Of a DNA stretch of 25,861 bases, positions 21,161 through 25,861 are shown piece by piece (within the stretch, counting starts at the first letter, position 1; every line of letters begins with the position of its first letter). The DNA comes from a virus. The position numbers were made by a program, and so were the translations under genes. The notes beneath the pieces were generated by a model that worked only from the letters and a program-made list of their open reading frames with translations, searched no databases and was not told where the DNA came from. The stretch spans positions 1 to 25,861 of the IMG/VR virus record IMGVR_UViG_3300022602_004811; one strand, written 5' to 3'.

Positions 21161-21174
21161 CATTTCTGGTCCTC

Positions 21175-22425
21175 ATGAATCCCATCCACATCGAATACCG
21201 CCAGGTCGACGCACTGATCCCCTATGCCCGCAATGCCAAGCAGCATTCGGAGGCACAGGTGGCCCAGATCGCGGCCAGCATCCGGGAGTTCGGCTGGGGC
21301 GCTCCGATCCTGATCGATGGCCAGAACAACGTTATCGCTGGTCACGGCCGGCTATTGGCAGCCCGCAAGCTCGGTCTGCCCGAGGTCCCGGTTGTGCCGC
21401 TGGAGCACCTGTCCGACACCCAGCGTCGCGCCCTGATCCTGGCCGACAACAAGATCGGCGAGAACGCGTCTTGGGAGGATGACCTGCTGGGCATTGAGTT
21501 GGCAGATCTGAAAGACGCGGGCTTCGATCTGGGCCTGACTGGCTTTTCGCAAGAGGAGTGGGAAGCACTGATCGCTGGTGAGGAAGCCACGAAGGATGGC
21601 CTCACCGATGAAGATGCCGTGCCCGAGGTCAGCGAGACACCGATCTCAAAGGCGGGTGACATTTGGATCCTGGGTGAGCACAAGGTGCTGTGTGGTGACG
21701 CCACCAAGGTCGATGATTTCAAGGCCCTGCTGGGTGAGGAACTGGTCGACATGACCTTCACCGATCCGCCCTACAACGTGAACTACGCGAACACGGCCAA
21801 GGACAAGATGCGTGGCAAAAACCGCCCCATCATGAACGACAACCTTGGCGAAGGCTTCGGCAGCTTTTTGTTGGACGCATGCACGAACATCCTGACGCAC
21901 ACCAAAGGGGCGGTCTACATCGCCATGAGTTCATCTGAACTGGACACGCTGCAGTCTGCCTTCCGAGGCGCGGGCGGTCGCTGGTCCACGTTCATCATCT
22001 GGGCCAAAAACACATTCACGCTCGGACGCGCAGATTACCAGCGCCAGTACGAGCCCATCCTTTACGGCTGGCGTGATGGTGCTGACCACTTCTGGTGTGG
22101 CGCCCGAGATCAAGGTGACGTCTGGAGTGTCAAGAAGCCACAGAAGAACGACCTGCACCCAACGATGAAGCCAGTGGAACTGGTCGAACGTGCGGTGCGC
22201 AACAGCAGCAAGACCCGCGACCTGGTGCTCGATCCATTCGGTGGCTCTGGTTCCACGCTGATTGCCTGCGAAAAATCAGGACGCCGTGCTCGGCTCATTG
22301 AGCTTGATCCCAAGTACGTCGATGTGATTGTTCGTCGCTGGCAGGATTTCACCGGTTTGAAAGCATTGAAATCAGATGGTTTGAGAACCTTTGATGAAGG
22401 CTCGATAGAAGCAAATCCAGCGTGA
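21175..22425 (+). CDS. ParB-domain / DNA methyltransferase fusion
   Basis: This 416-residue protein joins a ParB/Srx-like domain (about 1-90, with GAPILIDGQNNVIAGHGRL at 42-60) to a beta-class amino-methyltransferase. DPPY (197-200, motif IV) precedes the AdoMet-binding DPFGGSGST (353-361, motif I), which defines the beta class and means N6-adenine or N4-cytosine methylation. No restriction enzyme gene is adjacent, so it is most likely an orphan phage methyltransferase that protects against host restriction or modulates expression. ATG 21175 is used; a longer reading from 21136 would be translated out of the terminator stem. Confidence 0.92.
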   Translation: MNPIHIEYRQVDALIPYARNAKQHSEAQVAQIAASIREFGWGAPILIDGQNNVIAGHGRLLAARKLGLPEVPVVPLEHLSDTQRRALILADNKIGENASWEDDLLGIELADLKDAGFDLGLTGFSQEEWEALIAGEEATKDGLTDEDAVPEVSETPISKAGDIWILGEHKVLCGDATKVDDFKALLGEELVDMTFTDPPYNVNYANTAKDKMRGKNRPIMNDNLGEGFGSFLLDACTNILTHTKGAVYIAMSSSELDTLQSAFRGAGGRWSTFIIWAKNTFTLGRADYQRQYEPILYGWRDGADHFWCGARDQGDVWSVKKPQKNDLHPTMKPVELVERAVRNSSKTRDLVLDPFGGSGSTLIACEKSGRRARLIELDPKYVDVIVRRWQDFTGLKALKSDGLRTFDEGSIEANPA

Positions 22426-22433
22426 CGGAAAGC

Positions 22434-22712
22434 TCAATGGTCGGCGCGCTTGAGATCTCGGTAGAAATTTTCGTGTGGCCCGACCATCAATAGTTTGAGC
22501 GTGCCCACATCCATAACACGGTACGCCAGCAAGCACAGCAAATTGCCCATGCGAAATTTGTGGACCTGCACACCGGCCAGGTCACCAATTTTGGCCTCAC
22601 CGATGTCAGGCTGACTAGCAATGGCCCGAACGGCTTCATCCAACGCCAACTTTTGTTGGCGGTGCAATTTCTTGACCGCGCGATCGAAGGTCGGGGTGAC
22701 AAGAATGCGCAT
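22434..22712 (-). CDS. RelE/ParE-family toxin
   Basis: This 92-residue type II toxin has the RelE-fold layout: helix TFDRAVKKLHRQQKLALDEAV, then strands VHKFRMGNLLCLLAYRV and TLKLLMVGPHENFYRDL. Conserved basic residues (Lys14-15, Arg18, Arg54) and the C-terminal HENFYRDLK match RelE-like mRNA interferases. It is encoded downstream of its antitoxin, the ATG overlapping that gene's stop (TGATG). The pair sits in a phage module on the opposite strand to the phage genes, so it probably acts as an addiction module for the element. Confidence 0.85.
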   Translation of the reverse strand: MRILVTPTFDRAVKKLHRQQKLALDEAVRAIASQPDIGEAKIGDLAGVQVHKFRMGNLLCLLAYRVMDVGTLKLLMVGPHENFYRDLKRADH

Positions 22713-22921
22713 CAGCTGAATTGGTATTCACCGATGGGTTGTTCCTGATCCGCGACCAAAATGTCACGGATCACGCTGAAGGGTAGATCGGGGTTCTCAG
22801 CCGCGATCTTGCCAATTTGCGACCAGTACTCAATTTGCTTGGGAACCGAGCGGTGTTCGATCGTGCCGTAGCGCTTGGCGCTCTCAACCAGGGTTTCTGG
22901 CAGTTTGACATTGATGGACAT
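22712..22921 (-). CDS. ParD-like antitoxin
   Basis: This 69-residue antitoxin starts MSINVKLPETLVESAKRYG, the ribbon-helix-helix opening of ParD-like TA antitoxins. RSVPKQIEYWSQIGKIAAENPDLPFSVIRDI follows, then an acidic C-terminus that should wrap the toxin. ATG 22921 has GGAGG 5 nt upstream; an upstream start at 22966 in frame lies within the promoter and is rejected. It probably represses its own promoter through the two tandem repeats at 22952-22971. Confidence 0.85.
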   Translation of the reverse strand: MSINVKLPETLVESAKRYGTIEHRSVPKQIEYWSQIGKIAAENPDLPFSVIRDILVADQEQPIGEYQFS

Positions 22922-22944
22922 GAGGACCTCCGTTGATAGGTCAC

Positions 22945-22973
22945 ATTTTATTCCAAAAAGGTCCAAAAGGGAA
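22945..22973 (-). promoter_or_regulatory. Promoter and operator of the ParD/RelE pair
   Basis: On the minus strand TTCCCT (22973-22968) and TAAAAT (22950-22945) are 17 bp apart. The spacer is occupied by two tandem 10-bp repeats (plus-strand TCCAAAAAGG 22952-22961 and TCCAAAAGGG 22962-22971), a likely antitoxin operator. Confidence 0.6.
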
Positions 22974-22987
22974 CCTTATGGGAATGG

Positions 22988-23470
22988 TCAGTCGGTGATG
23001 CGGTAGAACCGTTGACCACCGGACTCCTTCGCCGATGTGATCTTCAAGCCGAGCTTCTTCTTGAAAGCGCCGGCAAAGGTACCGCGCACCGTGTGCTGCT
23101 GCCATCCCGTGGCTTCACAGATCTGCGCGATTGTGGCGCCTTCGGGGCACCTGAGCATGGCAATCACCTGCGCCTGCTTGCTGTTGTCCCGAGTGCGGGG
23201 CTTCGCATCTGTCGCCGCTTCAATGATTTCGTCGAGGGCCTGGCTGGTGATGGGTGCCTTGCCAGGTACACCCAGGGCTTCGTAGCCTTCGGCAGCGATG
23301 AACCAGTCCTTGCCGTCGTAGGTGATCAAGGCACGTTTGAATAGGCCGTCGATCACCTTCTGGCGGGCACCCCCCTTGATTTTCTCGGGGAACCAGGTGA
23401 TCTTGCCTTCAGTGTACTGATGGGCATGAGCCAGGATGGCGTGTTGGGCGGGCGTAAGTTGCATGTTCAT
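22988..23470 (-). CDS. DUF3489 protein
   Basis: This 160-residue protein has the DUF3489 domain in its C-terminal half: KQAQVIAMLRCPEGATIAQICEATGWQQHTVRGTFAGAFKKKLGL, a winged-helix DNA-binding fold followed by the typical end GGQRFYRI. The N-terminal half (LTPAQHAILAHAHQYTEGKITWFP) is a second wHTH-like part. It is common in prophages and integrated elements near DUF2924 or DUF6900 genes; its function is unknown but probably regulatory. GGAG lies 6 nt before the ATG at 23470. It follows the DUF6900 gene by 12 bp on the same strand. Confidence 0.87.
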   Translation of the reverse strand: MNMQLTPAQHAILAHAHQYTEGKITWFPEKIKGGARQKVIDGLFKRALITYDGKDWFIAAEGYEALGVPGKAPITSQALDEIIEAATDAKPRTRDNSKQAQVIAMLRCPEGATIAQICEATGWQQHTVRGTFAGAFKKKLGLKITSAKESGGQRFYRITD

Positions 23471-23482
23471 GGTGTTCTCCGA

Positions 23483-23689
23483 TCAGGATTGGGTGGAAAT
23501 GGGTGTTTGATTGGTGCTCGCGGCTTTGCGGCCTGCTTCAAAGGCTGCCTGCAGCGCAGCCTTGACACCCCAGACGCTCACGTCGTGGAAGTCCAGCCCG
23601 TCGCTGTGCTGGGTCTCTAAGGTCTCGATGAATAGATGCTCTTTGGCGATTTGCTCGATCTGTTGTTTGTTGGGATCTTTGGCGTGCAT
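23483..23689 (-). CDS. DUF6900 protein
   Basis: This 68-residue protein carries QIAKEHLFIETLETQHSDGLDFHDVSVWGVKAALQAAFEAGRKA, which fits the small DUF6900 domain that accompanies DUF3489 in phage genomes. ATG 23689 has AAGGAG 6 nt upstream. The same frame stays open about 100 bp further upstream and encodes LGFLWKQSVHTN without any start codon, matching the tail of the small protein at 5430-5645. Function unknown. Confidence 0.8.
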   Translation of the reverse strand: MHAKDPNKQQIEQIAKEHLFIETLETQHSDGLDFHDVSVWGVKAALQAAFEAGRKAASTNQTPISTQS

Positions 23690-23784
23690 TCGCTGCTCCT
23701 TGGCTTGGTTGATAGTGTTCGTATGAACGCTCTGTTTCCAGAGGAAGCCAAGCGAAATCCCCGAAGCAGTTGCTTCTTTCTTGA
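23690..23784 (-). pseudogene. Startless reading frame with the SVHT tail motif
   Basis: Downstream of a TGA near 23784 the minus strand reads FKKEATASGISLGFLWKQSVHTN and on into the DUF6900 start, with no ATG, GTG or TTG. The segment 23705-23752 resembles 5449-5495 at DNA level, including an identical 12-mer CGTATGAACGCT. It looks like the remains, or a conserved piece, of the small gene that precedes DUF2924. A regulatory function of the DNA itself is the alternative. Confidence 0.4.
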
Positions 23785-23805
23785 ATCAGTTGGAAAACCC
23801 GGTAA

Positions 23806-24171
23806 ATGCCCCGCAGCGCGCCCACACCCTGTCGATACCCGGGTTGCCAAATGGTGCTGGCGGTCCCCGGTTACTGCGATGCGCACCGACCTGTGATTCA
23901 CCACGATTACGGTCGCGCCAGACGACGGTTCGATCCTGAGGTCGACTTTTACCGATCTGGCCAATGGCGCTCGGTCAGGGCCAATTTCCTGCTGGAGAGC
24001 CCGTTGTGTGTGATTTGCCTGGGTGCGGAGCGCTACGTCCCCGCCACCGTGGTCGACCACATCCTGCCAATCAAAGATGGAGGTGGTCGCTTTGACGTCG
24101 CCAACTTGCAGTCGTTGTGCGTGTCTTGTCACAACCGCAAGACCGCACGCGAGACTGCCCAGCGGCGCTGA
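23806..24171 (+). CDS. Phage HNH endonuclease
   Basis: This 121-residue HNH nuclease has two zinc-binding CxxC pairs, CVIC (68-71) and CVSC (105-108). They frame the catalytic core VVDHILPI (82-89), the central Asn in FDVANLQ (Asn100) and the final CHNRKT (His109, Asn110). Three further cysteines (9, 14, 24) in CRYPGCQMV...YC may bind another zinc. In HK97-like phages such enzymes sit directly before the terminase genes and are needed with the terminase for cutting at cos, and the same order is seen here. The ATG at 23806 is used; upstream readings overlap the antisense DUF6900 leader. Confidence 0.92.
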   Translation: MPRSAPTPCRYPGCQMVLAVPGYCDAHRPVIHHDYGRARRRFDPEVDFYRSGQWRSVRANFLLESPLCVICLGAERYVPATVVDHILPIKDGGGRFDVANLQSLCVSCHNRKTARETAQRR

Positions 24172-24272
24172 CCCGGGGGTGGGTCTGTTTTTTTGGAGGC
24201 CTCGGCGCGGCGATGCGCGCGTGAGGTCAAATTTTTGCGCGTGCAAATTGAAAATCTTTTTTTTGGATCCTC
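24172..24272. other. Putative cos region between HNH and terminase small subunit
   Basis: This 101-bp gap combines a G run (CCCGGGGGTGGGTC), T runs (seven and eight T) and alternating GC-rich blocks (GGCGCGGCGATGCGCGCG; TTTGCGCGTGCAAA, an imperfect palindrome). No coding potential is visible. Cos sites lie in this position in phages with the same HNH-terS order, so the assignment rests on context alone. Confidence 0.35.
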
Positions 24273-24737
24273 ATGCCTGGCCGTAAGCCTTTGCCCGCCG
24301 CTGTAAAGAAGATCAAGGGGACGCTGCAGAAGTGCCGAACCAATCCAAACGAGCCGCGCCCCACTGGCCAACTGGGCGAGCCGCCCGAGTACATGTCCGA
24401 CATAGCCAAGGAGGCCTGGACCTACGCGGTGCAAAACGCGCCACAGGGTTTGCTGTCGTCGCTTGACGCCTCCGTGCTGGAGCGCTGGGCCAACTGTGCG
24501 GGACTGTACCGCGAAGCCCTGTCCAAGATCAATCGCGCAGGAGTGGCTGGCATGATCGTGAAGACGCCCAGTGGCATCTTGCGCCGATCGCCGCTGATGG
24601 ATGTGATACGGGATCTGGCCCAGGAGATGAAGGGCTATGAGTCAGAGATGGGATTCACGCCCGCGTCCCGCTCGAGGGTCCAGGTGCCGCAGGAATCGGT
24701 CGACAAGAACGATCCCTGGGCAGAAATTGCAGGCTGA
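24273..24737 (+). CDS. Phage terminase small subunit, P27 family
   Basis: This 154-residue DNA-recognition subunit of the packaging motor has the family opening GRKPLPAAVKKIKGT and PPEYMSDIAKEAWTYAV near residues 36-52. The central helices follow (LLSSLDASVLERWANCAGLYREAL), then SGILRRSPLMDVIRDLAQEMKGY and a C-terminal tail with NDPWAEIAG. It should bind the packaging site and load the large subunit. The large subunit normally follows directly; here a TA pair on the opposite strand lies between. The stop is 4 bp from the convergent TacT-like stop. Confidence 0.9.
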   Translation: MPGRKPLPAAVKKIKGTLQKCRTNPNEPRPTGQLGEPPEYMSDIAKEAWTYAVQNAPQGLLSSLDASVLERWANCAGLYREALSKINRAGVAGMIVKTPSGILRRSPLMDVIRDLAQEMKGYESEMGFTPASRSRVQVPQESVDKNDPWAEIAG

Positions 24738-24740
24738 CGA

Positions 24741-25229
24741 TCAGATCAATGATTGATTGAGGCGCAGCATCAGTGTCATTGGATGTGCAGGTGACGCCTT
24801 GAAACCGTAGTACTCGTAGAACTGGCGAGCACGATCGTTGATGGCGTGGACAAGCATGGCTCGCACTCCCGTGTTTTGGGACACCAGTACGCAGCGCTGC
24901 AACGCATCCTGAAGCAAGGCAGCGCCCAGTTTCATTCCTTGTGCGCGGGCATCGACCGCCAAGCGGGCAAGGACCATCACCGGAACCGGATCAGGCATGT
25001 TCTGGCGAATGGACCGTGTTGCATCTTGGTGCGCGACGGCTCCCGCTGCCAAAGCGTAGTAGCCCATGACCTCACGCTCATTGGTCGTGACGACGAAAGT
25101 TCGGCTGGCACCGCTGGTTTGGTTGCCCTGCGCGCGGCGCTTGAGCCATTCGTCGAGCACAGATTCGCCGCAAGCGAATGAATTGACCTGGTGATCCGGT
25201 GACAGCGACTCGGGAGGGCGCAAATTCAT
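24741..25229 (-). CDS. GNAT acetyltransferase toxin (TacT-like)
   Basis: This 162-residue GNAT toxin is expected to acetylate the amino group of charged tRNA and so block translation. Family marks: NSFACGESVLDEWLKRRA (16-33), MGYYALAAGAV (55-65), LARLAVDARAQGMKLGAALL (87-106) with the acetyl-CoA-binding R-x-x-G pattern, and QFYEYYGF (136-143) with the catalytic Tyr region. ATG 25229 overlaps the antitoxin stop (ATGA); the TTG at 25241 is less likely. It lies between the two terminase genes in the opposite orientation. Confidence 0.9.
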   Translation of the reverse strand: MNLRPPESLSPDHQVNSFACGESVLDEWLKRRAQGNQTSGASRTFVVTTNEREVMGYYALAAGAVAHQDATRSIRQNMPDPVPVMVLARLAVDARAQGMKLGAALLQDALQRCVLVSQNTGVRAMLVHAINDRARQFYEYYGFKASPAHPMTLMLRLNQSLI

Positions 25230-25492
25230 GCGCCAGCCCAAGGTGCCTTGACTGCAAGCAGGCGCTCAAGCCCACGATTGGGTTGCACAGGAGCATCCAG
25301 CAGAGCAGTGAACTGTCGAAATTTTTCGTCATCAAGGCTGAAGAACACCTGGTCGAGCAGTACCGACTGGGCCTTGTCGCAGGCAGCTTCCAGCATGAAG
25401 TCAGACCGGTTTTTACCCAGCAGGTGCGCGGCCTGGTCGATCAGGTCGCGCTGCTGAGGCAGGGCTCGCAAATTAATGGCGGCGTCACGCAT
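25226..25492 (-). CDS. DUF1778 antitoxin (TacA-like)
   Basis: This 88-residue DUF1778 antitoxin has an N-terminal ribbon-helix-helix (AAINLRALPQQRDLIDQAAHLLGKNRSDFMLEA) and the typical FFSLDDEKFRQFTALLDAP segment that neutralises the GNAT toxin. ATG 25492 is chosen because GGAG lies 6 nt upstream; the longer reading to 25525 runs through the operator. The gene is transcribed from a good promoter containing TGTGTAT repeats, which points to autorepression by the toxin-antitoxin complex. Confidence 0.9.
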   Translation of the reverse strand: MRDAAINLRALPQQRDLIDQAAHLLGKNRSDFMLEAACDKAQSVLLDQVFFSLDDEKFRQFTALLDAPVQPNRGLERLLAVKAPWAGA

Positions 25493-25508
25493 AGCTATCT
25501 CCAAATGA

Positions 25509-25562
25509 ATACACAACAGATACACAAATCCTAGCCGGATGTGTAGCTAATGTCAATACACG
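25509..25562 (-). promoter_or_regulatory. Promoter and operator repeats of the TacA/TacT pair
   Basis: On the minus strand a perfect TTGACA (25556-25551) and TAGGAT (25533-25528) are 17 bp apart. TGTGTAT repeats lie at 25515-25509 and 25526-25520, with a related GTGTAT at 25561-25556 and an inverted TGTGTAG at 25540-25546. These surround the core promoter as expected for a RHH operator. Confidence 0.75.
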
Positions 25563-25579
25563 GCTGAAATCTCCCTTAC

Positions 25580-25861
25580 ATGACCGCCCAAACCCAAACG
25601 GCCAAGATCGCCAGGCAGTACGCCGAGCAGGTGGTGGCTGGTGAAATCCTTGCCTGCCGATGGGTGCAGCTGGCTTGCCAGCGGCAACTGAACGATCTGG
25701 CGCGCTTCAAAGGCAAGGGCAGCCTATTTCGCTTCAACCCGAAGCTGACCGATCGGGACGGCCGGGCCTTTCACCCGGCAGACAATATTTGCGCCTTCAT
25801 TGAGCGACTGCCGCACGTGAAAGGGCCGTTGGCCGGCAAGTTGATGAACTTGGAGTGTTGA
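25580..25861 (+). CDS. Terminase large subunit, N-terminal fragment (93 aa)
   Basis: The sequence IARQYAEQVVAGEILACRWVQLACQRQL, followed by RDGRAFHPADNICAFIERLPHVKGPLAGK, is the N-terminal start of phage terminase large subunits (packaging ATPase/nuclease). Complete proteins continue after a conserved L-E-P-W-Q and reach several hundred residues; here the frame ends in LMNLEC and a TGA at the last base of the window. The break falls just after the Leu-Glu of that motif, so the gene is probably interrupted by an inserted element, intron or frameshift beyond the edge. No Shine-Dalgarno sequence precedes the ATG, and the divergent TacA promoter is 24 bp away. Packaging function is doubtful unless splicing or a downstream continuation exists. 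Confidence 0.85.
   Translation: MTAQTQTAKIARQYAEQVVAGEILACRWVQLACQRQLNDLARFKGKGSLFRFNPKLTDRDGRAFHPADNICAFIERLPHVKGPLAGKLMNLEC

Noticed and set aside
20976-21482. Open frame of 168 codons across the terminator region
   Set aside because: It runs through two hairpins and then out of frame through the ParB-methyltransferase gene; no start signal or domain supports it.
23617-24246. Minus-strand 209-codon frame opposite the HNH gene
   Set aside because: The sense strand encodes an HNH nuclease with all catalytic residues; the antisense frame has no recognisable domain.

Overview
The window reads as part of an integrated temperate phage, or a closely related integrative element, in a GC-rich proteobacterium. 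Codon use and the gene families point to Burkholderiales, probably Comamonadaceae-like, but that placement is inference. The order integrase, repressor, recombination/replication genes, HNH, terminase small subunit, terminase large subunit is the classical order of a tailed-phage genome. There are no rRNA or tRNA genes and no CRISPR array that I can see.

Layout. (1) 1-3127: a RelB/DinJ-like antitoxin gene without a visible toxin, followed by a complete ABC-three-component (ABC-3C) conflict system: a nuclease-like effector, a small middle component and a DUF2326 SMC-like ATPase. (2) 3150-5645, minus strand: an integration operon of a small protein, a DUF2924 protein, a serine recombinase and an HTH protein, each overlapping the next by ATGA. 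(3) 5791-11815: a LexA-like self-cleaving repressor whose promoter carries a perfect 22-bp palindrome and leaves essentially no 5' UTR. It heads a run of unrecognised genes (412 aa, 317 aa with a zinc ribbon, then two AT-rich small genes). An IS21-family element (8663-11270, with an 8-bp target duplication) has landed on the start codon of the first small gene. (4) 12067-20969: the early operon: an AlpA-like HTH, two unknowns, a Sak4-like ATPase, a DUF669 protein, a DEAH helicase, a DUF6511 zinc-finger protein, a Cas4-like exonuclease, a TOPRIM primase-helicase, a RuvC-like resolvase and a DUF6362 protein. (5) 21175-25861: a ParB-methyltransferase, a RelE/ParD-like TA pair, DUF3489, DUF6900, an HNH nuclease, a P27-type terminase small subunit, a TacT/TacA TA pair and a terminase large subunit that stops after 93 codons.

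How it fits together. Sak4, DUF669, the Cas4-like exonuclease, the helicase and the RuvC-like enzyme form a phage single-strand-annealing recombination set. The primase-helicase is followed at once by a 425-bp non-genic stretch holding nine copies of AGTTGGCA within 148 bp, a good candidate for the replication origin. Immediately after it lies a set of mutually exclusive RNA arms that can hide the ribosome binding site of the RuvC-like gene. The LexA-like gene and its followers look like a lysogeny-expressed cargo operon, and the ABC-3C operon is a known but little-studied defence-type system.

Most novel-looking items: the LexA-headed operon of unknown proteins (cut by IS21), the iteron cluster with the adjoining RNA switch, and a conserved ...SVHT(D/N)... 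coding element found at two distant loci. The large terminase fragment suggests the phage is defective or interrupted just beyond the right edge.
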